Positions 1-9,668 of a stretch of DNA of 64,000 nucleotides are shown here, piece after piece. The notes under the pieces were generated by a model. That model was not told where the DNA came from and searched no databases. It saw nothing but the letters and a program-made list of their open reading frames with translations. The position numbers and the translations under genes are program-made. Source of the DNA: Gimesia chilikensis. Lineage in GTDB: Bacteria > Planctomycetota > Planctomycetia > Planctomycetales > Planctomycetaceae. The first letter of the stretch is position 1. Each line of letters starts with the position of its first letter. The DNA lies in NCBI RefSeq assembly GCF_008329715.1, contig NZ_VTSR01000005.1, forward strand, positions 642,512 through 706,511. The letters run 5' to 3'.

Positions 1-1
1 G

Positions 2-1087
2 GGTACAGCCATAGGAACAGGTTTGATGGAACTCCGTGGCGGAGTCAACCGATTCGTCCGTGGCGGAAACTTCATCGGGTCCGGCGAAGGTATGGTTGGT
101 CCGCAGCAGATGGGCTTCGGTGCGTACTTACGAGGTCTGAATCCATTTTCCTCCAGTGCGTCTGAGTCACCGATCCATGCAGCTACTTCAACTTACGGTG
201 CTTTTCGCGACATGTGGTCAGCAGAGAGCGTCACCGAACGGCGTCAGGGGGAACTTGAGAAAAACAAGGTTCGCAATCAGGAGATTCGCGACCGCCAGCG
301 GGATCAGCTGTCGTTCCGTCTCGCCCAGGATTCCGCGTATTCGTCGATCAGCCGCCAGAAAATTATGATGGGCTCGGGAACCGATCTGGAGAAGTCGAAG
401 AAGCTGGAAATCCAGGCGGCTGACGAAGTGGAACAGGCTCGCGCCGCCGCACAGGAGAACTACCAGAAGCAGCTCGAAGCGATGTATCGCAATGAGGCGT
501 ACAACAACGAGCTGCAGCTGATGCACCTTGAGAACGTCCGAGACAAAGAGTCGCAGCTCGCCGATGTCGCCCGGACACGGCTGGGACTTCTGGAGTCCCA
601 GAACCAGCAGCACAAGGATGCCGTGAAAACGGCTCACGAGGAACTGAAGACAGCGAAGGAGCGCACGACCGTTGCCGAGAAAGCCGCTGTGTCAGACCGT
701 GAATCGAAGCTCGCGGAGTTCGACCGCCTCGACGAGGTTAAGAAAAACAACCTGCGGTCGATTGCGGAGAAAGTCAAAAACAATCAGGAGCTGTCCTTCC
801 GCGAGATCAAGCAGCTCGAAGAGACGCCCTTCGGTGCCGAGATCGCCCAGAAGTACCGGGCGGGCAGATCTGCCGGTGACGCCGAAACGATCCGGGCACT
901 CGGTGGCTTCAAGGATGCCGAAAAGAGTGTCGCCGACGCCCGCGAGGACGAAAGCAAAAAGCGGGCGAAGCTCGCGGAGTCGATCCGCAGGGAGTGGGAA
1001 TCCAGGGACGCGATGGCTCAGCAGATGGCCCGCGTTCGCAGCAGCATGGAGTCGCTCGCAGAGCCGACACGATCAGCTGCTTACTAA
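2..1087 (+). CDS. Coiled-coil protein, 5' end outside window (phage-structural-like)
   Basis: The reading frame is open to the window edge, so the true start lies upstream; the TTG/ATG at 23-28 is probably internal. The visible N-terminal part is glycine-rich (GTAIGTG, RGGVNRFVRGG), followed by about 250 residues of charged helix rich in K, E, A, R and Q, which predicts a long coiled coil. No catalytic motif is visible. The glycine-rich hydrophobic stretch followed by a long helix recalls tape-measure or other tail proteins, and the next genes (glycosyltransferase, methyltransferase) also occur on phages. The product is not recognised; the phage reading is an inference. Confidence 0.6.
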   Translation, partial: GTAIGTGLMELRGGVNRFVRGGNFIGSGEGMVGPQQMGFGAYLRGLNPFSSSASESPIHAATSTYGAFRDMWSAESVTERRQGELEKNKVRNQEIRDRQRDQLSFRLAQDSAYSSISRQKIMMGSGTDLEKSKKLEIQAADEVEQARAAAQENYQKQLEAMYRNEAYNNELQLMHLENVRDKESQLADVARTRLGLLESQNQQHKDAVKTAHEELKTAKERTTVAEKAAVSDRESKLAEFDRLDEVKKNNLRSIAEKVKNNQELSFREIKQLEETPFGAEIAQKYRAGRSAGDAETIRALGGFKDAEKSVADAREDESKKRAKLAESIRREWESRDAMAQQMARVRSSMESLAEPTRSAAY

Positions 1088-1117
1088 AATACATTTTGAA
1101 AAAAGAAACCCCAGACG

Positions 1118-3070
1118 ATGCAACAAGACGCGGGCATCTTACATGCCCTGAATCAGTTTCGACGATTTGACAACAGTGAAGTAGCGGCGGCACAATTCAG
1201 CGAGCGGATCTTCGCCTGTAATAATTGCCCCAGGCGGAGCGGTCAGCGATGCCAGACGCACGGGTCGAACTGTGCCGACTTCGCAAAACCGCAGAGCAAC
1301 AGCTGCCCGGTATGGGAAGGGAAAGCACCGCCGCCGGTGCCTGCCCCCCCTGCCCCGGAGCCGCGGCGACCGCAACGCTCAGAGAGACCTGAAGCCAGAC
1401 GGCAGCAGGTTCAGAACCTCGTGGTCATCTCCTGTTGCTTCAACCCCCTGTCCGATCCCAGGGTAGCGGAAAATGCGCGTCGCTTCCGCGAATCGATCAA
1501 CGTGCCGGTGCAGTTCTGCGAGCTGTCGATTAACGGCGAGTTTCTGTTTGACGATTCGATCAAAATCAGCGGCGATGAATCCGCGCGTTTCATTTGGCAG
1601 AAAGAGCGGCTGCTGAATATCGCGATCGATCAACTGCCGGAAACGGTCGATGCAGTGGCAGTGGTTGATGCCGACCTGATCTTTCGGAACTGCAACTGGT
1701 TTCGCGACACGCTCCGGAGACTGGAGGCCGCCGACGTCGTGCAATGCTTCGACTCAGTCGAATATGAGACAGAGACAGGGAGCGTCGAGAAGTCTTACCC
1801 CAGTTTCGCGAGGTCATCCAAAGGCAGGCCGGGAATGCCGGGCGGTGCGGTGGCGTTTCGGAGGTCCCTCCTTGGGAAGGATGGACTCCACGAAGAGAAC
1901 ATTCTCGGCGGTGGCGACAGCGTGATGATGCGGCGCTGGGAGAAAAGCGGACTTAGAATCGACAGCGTGCCCGGAGTGGTACGGCACCTCTATCACGGCG
2001 ACCATGGAGATCGTCAGCAGGTGAGTCGATATGAGGTCCTGAAAACGGCAGGCTTTGATTTCCAGAAGCACATCGACAGCCCCCCCGGCAAGCCGCTCAC
2101 CTGGTCTGCTGTCGCTGGTGTTTCCGAAGTCATGAAAGTCGCTCGGCATTTCTTCGAGTCTCGAACTGGATGTAAGCCAGAGGGTGATTCCAAATCGGAG
2201 CTTCAGGGGCAGGCTCTCCCGAAACTGATCCCTACAATCACCGCGAGCATCGAGCCAAAAAGGCACCGGGAAACGTTCTCCTGCGATGTGATCCTGCCGT
2301 ACAACCTGCCGAACTACCATTATCTGGAAGACTCAATCAAGTCGGTGCTCAATCAGAACTTTGTTGAGACGACAATTCACTTAGTCAACGACGGAATGGA
2401 GTCAGACCCCATCGGGCGGGAATACTCTCGATTGAATAATGTCAGGCTTTATAAAAACGCCGACGGCCCCGTGGGGCCATACGTCACATTGAACCGCCTG
2501 TTCGACCACCTGGAACACGATTACTTTGCAAACCAGGACTCGGACGACATCTCGCTCCCGATGCGGTTCTACAAGAGCTTTCAGGCCGTCGACCAGGGCT
2601 ACCAGATCGTCGGTGGTGCGATGGAACAGTTCGTCACTTATGGCGACGACAATCGAAAAATGAAAAACGCACTCTCGATGAAGCCCTATCATTACTCGGG
2701 GATCGTGCGGTTCGGCAGCCCTTCGGGGAATATCGTTAATTCAACTGCTCTGATCAGTAAGTCTGTCTACGAAAGTTGCAACGGCATGGCCCCCTGGAAA
2801 GCAGGGGCTGACAGTGAATTCTATGAGCGGGCGATTCTGGCAGGGTTCAAGGCGGCAGCTCTGAGCGATGTAGTAGCGCTGAGAAGACTCCACAATCCGT
2901 CGCTTTCAAACGACCAGGTGACCAGCGGGCACGGCTCAGATTTCCGCGAGCAGATCAAGCAATGGACCGTCGAAAGCATTGAACGACAGAAGAAGGGACC
3001 GGATCACTCGATCGGTGGTTTAGCCAAACACCGAAACGATAAAGAACTTGAAGTCCTGAAAGGGAGATGA
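1118..3070 (+). CDS. Two-domain glycosyltransferase with N-terminal Cys-rich knuckle
   Basis: A 650-residue protein. Residues 30-66 carry a cysteine cluster (C34, C37, C45, C52, C63) that looks like a small zinc knuckle. A proline-rich linker (about 70-95) leads to a GT-A-like domain (about 100-330) with a VVDADLIF metal-binding DxD segment and a GGGDSVMM segment. A second GT2-like domain (about 365-600) has CDVILPYN, SIKSVLNQNF and the NQDSDD acidic motif. It is probably a dual transferase adding sugars to a surface or phage structure; the acceptor cannot be read. Its stop overlaps the downstream methyltransferase start by 4 bases (ATGA), indicating translational coupling. Confidence 0.75.
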   Translation: MQQDAGILHALNQFRRFDNSEVAAAQFSERIFACNNCPRRSGQRCQTHGSNCADFAKPQSNSCPVWEGKAPPPVPAPPAPEPRRPQRSERPEARRQQVQNLVVISCCFNPLSDPRVAENARRFRESINVPVQFCELSINGEFLFDDSIKISGDESARFIWQKERLLNIAIDQLPETVDAVAVVDADLIFRNCNWFRDTLRRLEAADVVQCFDSVEYETETGSVEKSYPSFARSSKGRPGMPGGAVAFRRSLLGKDGLHEENILGGGDSVMMRRWEKSGLRIDSVPGVVRHLYHGDHGDRQQVSRYEVLKTAGFDFQKHIDSPPGKPLTWSAVAGVSEVMKVARHFFESRTGCKPEGDSKSELQGQALPKLIPTITASIEPKRHRETFSCDVILPYNLPNYHYLEDSIKSVLNQNFVETTIHLVNDGMESDPIGREYSRLNNVRLYKNADGPVGPYVTLNRLFDHLEHDYFANQDSDDISLPMRFYKSFQAVDQGYQIVGGAMEQFVTYGDDNRKMKNALSMKPYHYSGIVRFGSPSGNIVNSTALISKSVYESCNGMAPWKAGADSEFYERAILAGFKAAALSDVVALRRLHNPSLSNDQVTSGHGSDFREQIKQWTVESIERQKKGPDHSIGGLAKHRNDKELEVLKGR

Positions 3071-3750
3071 TGTCAAACAAGATCGATCACAGCAGAACCC
3101 GCAATTCGTCATTCTATGACCAGAAGTATGGATCGGGTAATGGCTGGAAGTACAACACGGACAAAGTGACGCGCTGGCTACAGGAAAGCATAGTATCCCG
3201 GTTCGGGCTGACTCCCGGCGACAGGGTGTTAGAGCTGGGTTGCGGTGAAGGCCACCATTCCGTTCTACTGGCTTCGTTCGGTCTGGGCGTGTATGGCGTC
3301 GACTTTTCCGAGAAAGGCATCGAGGCGGCGAAGGAGAGGGGTTCTGGTGCGACATTCATCGCTGCCAACGCCCTGGATCTCGGGAGGTTCTTCGATCACG
3401 GGTACTTCGACCTGATTTTCGTACGGGGAATGAGCTGGTATCACTACGAGCTGAGCGGCATTTCCCGCATGGGGATCGACATCGAAGAGGAGACGGGCAA
3501 ACTGTTTGAATTCCTGAAGCCGGGCGGCACGTTCGTGCTGCAGATCCGGACGGACTTCTCCGGGAACAAGCCGGCGGACAATGTGTTTGACTGTAGCCTG
3601 TCGGAGTTCAAAGGGCTGTTTTCTCAGTTCGGGGAAATTATCCACACTTCAAATACAGCAGGCGCGGAACTGATAGACGACGAACAGGCCGCGAAGATAA
3701 AAGGTGGGATAGTAATGGCCGTAAGAAAGCATGGCCAGGTTCTACTATAA
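3067..3750 (+). CDS. Class I SAM-dependent methyltransferase
   Basis: A 227-residue Rossmann methyltransferase. Motif I is VLELGCGEGHH (about residues 55-65), the acidic end of beta-2 is VYGVDFS, and FLKPGGTFVLQ is the motif-III/post-III region. The substrate is unknown. It starts inside the glycosyltransferase stop (ATGA overlap), so the two are almost certainly one operon and may modify the same glycan. It ends convergently with the PH-like gene 23 bases away. Confidence 0.8.
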   Translation: MMSNKIDHSRTRNSSFYDQKYGSGNGWKYNTDKVTRWLQESIVSRFGLTPGDRVLELGCGEGHHSVLLASFGLGVYGVDFSEKGIEAAKERGSGATFIAANALDLGRFFDHGYFDLIFVRGMSWYHYELSGISRMGIDIEEETGKLFEFLKPGGTFVLQIRTDFSGNKPADNVFDCSLSEFKGLFSQFGEIIHTSNTAGAELIDDEQAAKIKGGIVMAVRKHGQVLL

Positions 3751-3773
3751 ATCCCTGATTTCAATCAGAAAGA

Positions 3774-4355
3774 TCATAGTGAAGACTCAGTAAGTTCTCG
3801 TACCAAAGTCTCTACTTTTTTCACATCCGGAATCGCCAAAAAACCAATGTCGGTCTGTTGCCGCTGTTGGTTATTGTCGACTGCGACCTGACGCTCAAAA
3901 ATCAGATCTCCTCCACCGTCGTCCCATTGTGTACGTCGCAGGTTACGGAGTTGCTCCGGTTCGAAAGATCGAATTGCAGTAGCCAGTTTTTTTTCAAAGA
4001 TGATGGCGCGATCCGTGGTGAGCACGTAGGCTGTATTCCTGGCTTTCTTCATCATCCAGACAGGCGAAGTAAGCAGCCCAAGCCCAATGAACACAAAAGG
4101 AAGTCCAAATAGTGGAAAGAAATCAAACCCTTTGTTGAAGTCTGGAATTTTAAAACCCGACGCTCCTGCGATCCAGAACAAAGCAAATGCAGTCCAGGGA
4201 ATTCCAAACAGCACCATCGGCCAGGCACGCATGCCAAAACGTTTTGGATCCGGCGTACCGACCCAGGAAATCCGTTCTTTTTCATTGAGTTCTGCCTGGA
4301 TCAGAGATTGCAATTTGACTGGTAATCCCCAGAGAGTTTCCGTTGGTGTAGGCAT
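3774..4355 (-). CDS. Membrane protein with PH-like domain
   Basis: 193 residues from the ATG at 4355, which follows an AGGT at suitable spacing; two upstream in-frame ATGs (4379, 4433) have no ribosome site. Two hydrophobic segments (around MVLFGIPWTAFALFWIAG and FPLFGLPFVFIGLGLLTSP) are followed by a soluble tail with YVLTTDRAIIFEKK, a typical bacterial PH (bPH2-like) beta-strand signature. Such proteins are small inner-membrane proteins without known catalytic function. Assignment of the PH fold is by pattern only. Confidence 0.6.
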   Translation of the reverse strand: MPTPTETLWGLPVKLQSLIQAELNEKERISWVGTPDPKRFGMRAWPMVLFGIPWTAFALFWIAGASGFKIPDFNKGFDFFPLFGLPFVFIGLGLLTSPVWMMKKARNTAYVLTTDRAIIFEKKLATAIRSFEPEQLRNLRRTQWDDGGGDLIFERQVAVDNNQQRQQTDIGFLAIPDVKKVETLVRELTESSL

Positions 4356-4473
4356 CGCGTCTGACCTGTGAATTGGCATGCTGATAAATAACTCTGATTT
4401 GATCAGAGTGTCTATAGTTCCAAAGAATAGCAAATCAGACAGCGATTGAAATCACTGATGCAAAGAAAAATAC

Positions 4474-5226
4474 TTACCGGGGAGTTACAAAAGGACAGCT
4501 GCAATCTCCAGTTGCATTGATGTAATGCATGCCCTGTTTACACGCCGATCGTACATCCAGACGTAGCTGAGATAACCATTTGGGAGAGAGCTCACCTCGT
4601 GCGATCGCATATAAAGCAAATGCATATCCGAACATGTTCATACTCAAATATCCCTGACGGGACATACTCCAACCGGACAAAGGACCATCATCCCAGTAGC
4701 TTTCCTGCATGACCATATTGGCAGGAAAGAGCCCCATTCCCATATAAACCGTGATTAGATCCGTCAGCATTTCGTGATCTTCTTCATCAGCTGAAATCCG
4801 TCGCTCTCCCAGCAGGAGTACATGCCCGATTTCGTGTGCGAGTGTTGCGACTGCTCTGAGAGGGTCTTCCAGAGTATTCAATTCGAGCCAGATCTCATGC
4901 TTGTTTCCCACCTTGTCGTACAGACCTGCAGATCCCTCGGTCATCATTCCTTCGAACTCGGGTCTGGCTTCTTCGTAGAATCTCAATCGTAAGTCTACGG
5001 GATCGACGTCCATATACTCTGCGACCCGATTCATCAGGCTGCGAATACTTCCATGTGTGAGATCATAATGATCAGGAAAAAATTCAGCAGTGGGTAAAAT
5101 AAAAGTCCCTTTCGTCAGACGTTGCATACCAAACTCGTCAATGAGCCAGGTAAAGCGTTCTTCAATCCAGGATTTCTCCTCAGCAGTAACTGGACAAGTC
5201 GGCTTTGAACGGAACCAGCCAAACAT
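4474..5226 (-). CDS. Putative zincin metallopeptidase-like protein
   Basis: 250 residues from MFGWFRSKP; an earlier ATG at 5262 is possible. The central TLAHEIGHVLLLGE holds an HExxH zinc motif, and EEDHEMLTDLITVYMGMG downstream supplies a likely third ligand, the arrangement of small gluzincin/minigluzincin-type domains. No signal peptide is seen. The C-terminus has a CSCP cysteine pair. The substrate is unknown, and it could be a non-catalytic zinc-binding relative. Confidence 0.6.
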   Translation of the reverse strand: MFGWFRSKPTCPVTAEEKSWIEERFTWLIDEFGMQRLTKGTFILPTAEFFPDHYDLTHGSIRSLMNRVAEYMDVDPVDLRLRFYEEARPEFEGMMTEGSAGLYDKVGNKHEIWLELNTLEDPLRAVATLAHEIGHVLLLGERRISADEEDHEMLTDLITVYMGMGLFPANMVMQESYWDDGPLSGWSMSRQGYLSMNMFGYAFALYAIARGELSPKWLSQLRLDVRSACKQGMHYINATGDCSCPFVTPR

Positions 5227-5320
5227 GAAACAGCCCTTTCTACCAGATTGACAGAGACTCATTTACGTGCGCTGTCTAATTCAGAAGCGTTGGTCAGTCT
5301 CGAATTTAAATGACAACCAG

Positions 5321-5857
5321 TCACACATGATAAAGTAGATCCGATCGCAGGACATACTTGGCTTCCTCTCCTGCCACTGGTGTCCCGGAGTGCCACAACT
5401 TGTGTGCAAATAATAAACCGCAACCTGCCTGTGGTTTGACACGAATATCATTTTTTCGAAATACCGTTTCTCCTCCCTGCTCAACCGTATTGAGATAGAT
5501 CAGAAAAGTAAAACGGGATTCACATCCCGGAAGCTGTTTTGTGCCGTCCTTATGCATATTAAATTTTTGAGGCCCGCTGTATCTGTAGAAACGAATGAAA
5601 GGACTCAAACCCACGGCAGTTCCCAGGTCTGATTCTGGTAATGTGTACTGCTGGAGTTTTTCCCACAAATCGTCAGCAGTCTTCTGGGATTCGATGTCCG
5701 CCCGCTCATTGGTACGAATCTGATCCATCTGCTTTCTGACACCATAGACATCGACGTCTGCGGTTTCATAGCCGAGGTATTCACTATAATTGATATAGTC
5801 CTGGCACTCTGTTGCCGAAAAAAAATGCTCGATCCAGAAGATCTCCTGATCGAGCAT
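5321..5857 (-). CDS. 2OG-Fe(II) oxygenase, prolyl-4-hydroxylase type
   Basis: 178 residues from MLDQEIFWIEHF at 5857. The double-stranded beta-helix iron site is complete: H and D in FNMHKDGTKQLPG, H in LWHSGTPV, and the 2-oxoglutarate-binding arginine or lysine near KYVLRSDLLY. The segment FTFLIYLN...GGETVF is the usual P4H pattern. It is predicted to hydroxylate a protein or small-molecule substrate using Fe(II), O2 and 2-oxoglutarate. The gene begins 26 bases after the end of the oxidoreductase upstream on the same strand. A longer frame to 5974 overlaps that gene and is unlikely. Confidence 0.8.
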   Translation of the reverse strand: MLDQEIFWIEHFFSATECQDYINYSEYLGYETADVDVYGVRKQMDQIRTNERADIESQKTADDLWEKLQQYTLPESDLGTAVGLSPFIRFYRYSGPQKFNMHKDGTKQLPGCESRFTFLIYLNTVEQGGETVFRKNDIRVKPQAGCGLLFAHKLWHSGTPVAGEEAKYVLRSDLLYHV

Positions 5858-5883
5858 TGTTACTGGTTGTTTCAAAATGAGAC

Positions 5884-7257
5884 CTAAATCAGCTTCCACC
5901 CCTTGCGATATTCGCGACGGATGTACTGATCTGATTCCGGAGCGTTCGTGGCACGCATGGTCTGTGTATCCCAATGCAGCTTTTTCCCCGTGCGGTAAGC
6001 GACATTCCCCAGATGATTTGCCTCGGTCAGCAGACCTGCATATTCGAAATTGCAGGTCGTGGGTGCGCCGGTTTTACAGGCATGGATCCACTCAGCATGA
6101 TGACCCAGCGACTTGGGGATGTAGGGTTCGGGCGGTTTAAAGTCGGCATACTCATTCTCAGGCAGGAGAACGTGTTTGCTGTAGTCAGACAGCAACATCC
6201 CTTTTTCGCCGACAAAGAGGACCCCATTTCCCCATTGGGGAATTTTCCCCTCTTCCCAGAGTTTAGGTTTATTGGTTCCCTGGTACCAGCCCACGGTGAC
6301 GGGTGGCAGATCTCCACGCTGCCCATACTCGTAAACCGCCTGCATAGAGGCAGGTGCGATCTCTTTCTGGATGGGTGGACCAGCGGCTTCAATGGTCAAC
6401 GGGTAATCGAGTTTTAAAGCCCAGAAGGGTAGATCAATCCAGTGGCTGCCCAGGTCGGACATGGTCCCGTTCCCAAAATCCCACCAGCGATACCATTTGG
6501 GACCGGGGAAATAGATATTGTTGAATGGCCGCTCCGGAGCGGGACCCAACCAGAGATCCCAGTCCAGCCCCTTGGGAATCTCATCGCTATGACTGGGACG
6601 TTTTTCTGAATAGACGAGATCTTTCGCAGCCCGGGCAGCTTCTTCTGACGGATGCCAGCCCCAGGCTCGGGAAACCCAGACATGCGCTTCCTGAACAGGA
6701 CCAATGGCTCCGGTCTCAATTAACTCGACCACACGCCGATAGTTCTCACCGGCATGAATCTGAGTTCCCATTTGTGTCGCCACACCTGCTTCACGCGCCG
6801 CATCCCGGATCACACGCGCTTCCCAGACACTGTGTGTCAATGGCTTTTCACAATAGACATGTTTTTTCATCTGCAGGGCCGGGAGTGTTGCGAAAGCATG
6901 GGTATGCTCGCACGTGCTGACCACGACTGCGTCGAACTGATCGGGGTGATCATAGACTTCCCGAAAATCTTTGAACTTCTTAGCCTTGGGGTGGCTCTGT
7001 GAGGCTCGAAACAGATTCTGTTCATTGACATCACACAGCACGGTAATGTTTTCAGAGGAAACATTGCGCAGATTACTGCCCCCCCTGCCCCCGGATCCAA
7101 TGATGGCGATATTCAGTTTTTCGTTCAAATTGGTCCCACGAACGATGGCGGGGGCACCAAAACCGATGGCGGCAGCCGCAGACGCAGAGGTTGCCAGGAA
7201 TCGTCTGCGGTTCATGGTAGAATGTGTCTTGTCTGTTTGGCTGGATTTATCTTGCAC
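5884..7257 (-). CDS. Gfo/Idh/MocA family oxidoreductase, Tat-exported
   Basis: 457 residues from a GTG at 7257 preceded by a strong AGGGGGAAG; an internal ATG at 7215 (MNRRRFLA) is the alternative. [25 protein letters not shown] is a Tat signal with the twin-arginine RRRFL motif. The Rossmann site [11 protein letters not shown] follows, then [13 protein letters not shown], the conserved EKP catalytic-lysine motif. Planctomycetes carry many secreted paralogues acting on sugars or inositols; the substrate is not readable here. Confidence 0.9.
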   Translation of the reverse strand: MQDKSSQTDKTHSTMNRRRFLATSASAAAAIGFGAPAIVRGTNLNEKLNIAIIGSGGRGGSNLRNVSSENITVLCDVNEQNLFRASQSHPKAKKFKDFREVYDHPDQFDAVVVSTCEHTHAFATLPALQMKKHVYCEKPLTHSVWEARVIRDAAREAGVATQMGTQIHAGENYRRVVELIETGAIGPVQEAHVWVSRAWGWHPSEEAARAAKDLVYSEKRPSHSDEIPKGLDWDLWLGPAPERPFNNIYFPGPKWYRWWDFGNGTMSDLGSHWIDLPFWALKLDYPLTIEAAGPPIQKEIAPASMQAVYEYGQRGDLPPVTVGWYQGTNKPKLWEEGKIPQWGNGVLFVGEKGMLLSDYSKHVLLPENEYADFKPPEPYIPKSLGHHAEWIHACKTGAPTTCNFEYAGLLTEANHLGNVAYRTGKKLHWDTQTMRATNAPESDQYIRREYRKGWKLI

Positions 7258-7388
7258 TGTAGGCTTCCCCCTCTGAAGAATATGGCCATCCCGCTGGAAA
7301 TGCGTTTAATTAACTTACTTAAACTATCGCAAGATCGATCACGCATCGCAAGACAAATCAACGGGCTCACAGAATTTCTACAGTAGTC

Positions 7389-8504
7389 TCAGTTCTGTGC
7401 TGAATCAATCACTGGCTGGCAATCCGGACAGATCTCATGTGCGTCCAGGTCGTCTTGCAACCAGTGGTTTCCACATTTCCCGCAAACCGCGATCTGTCCG
7501 GGTGACTCTTCCAGCAGATTCAGATAGTCAATCACCTGCCCCTCAACCTCGGCATTTCCAATCAGACCACGACTGAGAACCAGTACTGCATTGAGCAGAG
7601 CTGCTGTTTGTGAGGGGAAAGACTGCGAACTTTGATCGAGGGACACACCACCACTCAAACGCTTTCCGATCCGAGTATCGGTTTCGACTGACCAGCGAGA
7701 ACCAGAACGCCAGTCCCCCGCTGAATTCTGCGCCAACAGGATTTCGATCCGATTCGTTTCTGGTCCGGTCACAGGAATACGGACGACCTCTGTCTCGCCC
7801 TCAGTGATGACTCTGGCAGGCTTCGGAACGGATCTTGTCTGCTCGCAATCTGAAACAGCGGATGAAAGCTGCATTTGCTCAACTTCCACTTCTTGAGAGA
7901 TCGTTTCAAGTGAATGCGACAACTGTGAGAGTAACTGCTTGCGTTGCGATTTAGCCTGTTTGACTTTGCGGCGCAATTTTTTCAATGAACGTTCCACCTT
8001 GACCAGTTCTGGTGCCAGTCGAATCAAGTTCTCCACATCGCTCTCTACGTCAATGTCAGTTTCGGATTGCCCTTGATCAGTAACAGATGGCAACTCTTCA
8101 TCTGAGAAATCCAGTGACTCACCATGGTGCCAGCGACAATAAGCCTGACGCCAGAGGTGCCAGCCTGTGGTATCAAACAGATAAGGGTTGTCTGCAATCG
8201 GGGCCTGCGACTCGCAGGCATTGATGCCCTGCTCGATAATCGTTTCCCGGGGTTCTGTAGCCAGGATTCCCCTCATTTCCAGTATTTCGCTTTCCATGAA
8301 TTCGGGTAACGACGCGAACTCAGCCCGGCATTCTTCGTCGGCGTCGACACCAGCGTTGATCCAGGTTTGCAGATGACTCTGTTGCTCCGGGTTCAGATCA
8401 GCAACGCGATCGGGGCTGAACTCGATGCCCCACTCAGCCAGTTGTCCGCTGATGGTACGATATGTGTTCGAAACATAGTCTGGTTGGCTCTGGTATTGAT
8501 TCAT
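7389..8504 (-). CDS. Coiled-coil protein with C-terminal zinc ribbon
   Basis: 371 residues, ATG at 8504 after AGGAAG. The N-terminal half has many acidic and tryptophan-containing segments; about residues 165-220 form a charged coiled coil (VERSLKKLRRKVKQAKSQRK). The C-terminus has a zinc ribbon, CGKCGNHW followed by CPDC. No enzyme family is recognised. It is the last gene of a probable three-gene unit with the coiled-coil gene 66 bases upstream and the LexA-like gene. Confidence 0.6.
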   Translation of the reverse strand: MNQYQSQPDYVSNTYRTISGQLAEWGIEFSPDRVADLNPEQQSHLQTWINAGVDADEECRAEFASLPEFMESEILEMRGILATEPRETIIEQGINACESQAPIADNPYLFDTTGWHLWRQAYCRWHHGESLDFSDEELPSVTDQGQSETDIDVESDVENLIRLAPELVKVERSLKKLRRKVKQAKSQRKQLLSQLSHSLETISQEVEVEQMQLSSAVSDCEQTRSVPKPARVITEGETEVVRIPVTGPETNRIEILLAQNSAGDWRSGSRWSVETDTRIGKRLSGGVSLDQSSQSFPSQTAALLNAVLVLSRGLIGNAEVEGQVIDYLNLLEESPGQIAVCGKCGNHWLQDDLDAHEICPDCQPVIDSAQN

Positions 8505-8570
8505 CTACGTATTCTTCCTGCAGAAAGAGGTTTTTGAAAATAAGCAGCCGTGATCAGCATCGTGATTCAA

Positions 8571-9206
8571 TCAGGAGCAGTGCACCGTGTAAGTCGCCGT
8601 CCCGTCAGTGCACTGTTCCAGGGAAAGACGGGCGCCGTCTGTCTCGATTGAGACAGGTAGATAATCGCCCAAGAGTTCGATTGAGATTTCATCAGGCAGC
8701 ATACCTTCCTGCCTGGGAACCGTCGTTGATCCGTAAGGAGTATGAATCGTTTCATAGGTCGTCGCGGATTCAAGTTCCCTCAGAGCCTGCTGCTCGACAT
8801 GCTGCAAGTCTTCCCAGGCCTGCTCGGCCAGCGAGAAACTGTGCTGCTGATTCAGAGACTCGCGTTGGAGTGCATCAAACGCATTGAGTGATTCTCTCCA
8901 GCCAGCCAATGCCGCTTCATAGGACTGTGCCATCGACAGACAGACCTCGGCCTCTTCCAGATCCCCCTGCAGACGCTTGAGCCGAGACTTTTCCTGATTC
9001 AGCTTTCGCATAAGTTGATTGATCTGCCGCTCCTGGTCCTCCATTAAGTCACGGCAATGCTGCACATCGGTGGTCGCCTCGATAGACGACAGACCATCGT
9101 ACTCATCCTCAATCAGAACCAGGTTTGCGAAACTCTGTTGCAGTTGAGTGGGCAAATCTACCTGCGACAGAGAAGCGTGATCATTCTTTTCCGTTTCGTG
9201 TTTCAT
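8571..9206 (-). CDS. Coiled-coil hypothetical protein
   Basis: 211 residues if started at the ATG at 9206, which has an AAGG six bases upstream; 9221 is a second ATG. About residues 45-95 (QINQLMRKLNQEKSRLKRLQ) and 105-155 are heptad-rich helices. The remainder has a short beta-type tail. No family is recognised. It lies between the LexA-like gene and the zinc-ribbon coiled-coil gene on the same strand with short gaps, so it is probably co-transcribed with both. Confidence 0.55.
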   Translation of the reverse strand: MKHETEKNDHASLSQVDLPTQLQQSFANLVLIEDEYDGLSSIEATTDVQHCRDLMEDQERQINQLMRKLNQEKSRLKRLQGDLEEAEVCLSMAQSYEAALAGWRESLNAFDALQRESLNQQHSFSLAEQAWEDLQHVEQQALRELESATTYETIHTPYGSTTVPRQEGMLPDEISIELLGDYLPVSIETDGARLSLEQCTDGTATYTVHCS

Positions 9207-9284
9207 TCCTGCCTTATCCATAATCAAAGGTCTCAAGTCCTGTTTTATTCATTATACGTTAACTCAGTTGACTGACCGTATACC

Positions 9285-9668
9285 TCAGAGATCTTTCTGA
9301 ACCTCTCCCATCGTGTCGGGAGCGATGAACTCGAGAGTCACACTGCGATCTTCGACTCCCACACAACCGACATAGACATCACCCAGGCACCCTGCTTCAC
9401 CAGGAGTCAGTGTGAGAAACTGCGTGACGGGTTCTGCCACCAGCGTGATGCCGCGGGAGAGGTAGTAATCCCGTTTGATCCAGCCCTTCCGTTCCAAGGC
9501 ACGCAGGTGACACATCACACCATTGGAGGAGCGAATACCGAAGCGATCCGCAATTTCGCGCACAGTGGGTGAGAGTCGATGTTCGGTGATTTCCTGTTTA
9601 ATGAAGGAATAGATCGCGTGCTGTTTCTCAGTCAGTTTCTGACGTGTAATGACTCCTGCTGATTCCAT
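9285..9668 (-). CDS. LexA-type winged-helix regulator lacking the S24 protease
   Basis: 127 residues. Residues 10-75 match the LexA DNA-binding domain (LTEKQHAIYSFIKQEI, SPTVREIADRFG, SSNGVMCHLRALERKGWI). Full LexA is about 200 residues with a Ser-Lys autoprotease. Here only about 50 residues follow, with no Ala-Gly cleavage site or Ser/Lys dyad, so it should not self-cleave. It is probably a repressor of its own unit (it is the first of three co-directional genes) rather than the SOS repressor. Confidence 0.7.
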   Translation of the reverse strand: MESAGVITRQKLTEKQHAIYSFIKQEITEHRLSPTVREIADRFGIRSSNGVMCHLRALERKGWIKRDYYLSRGITLVAEPVTQFLTLTPGEAGCLGDVYVGCVGVEDRSVTLEFIAPDTMGEVQKDL

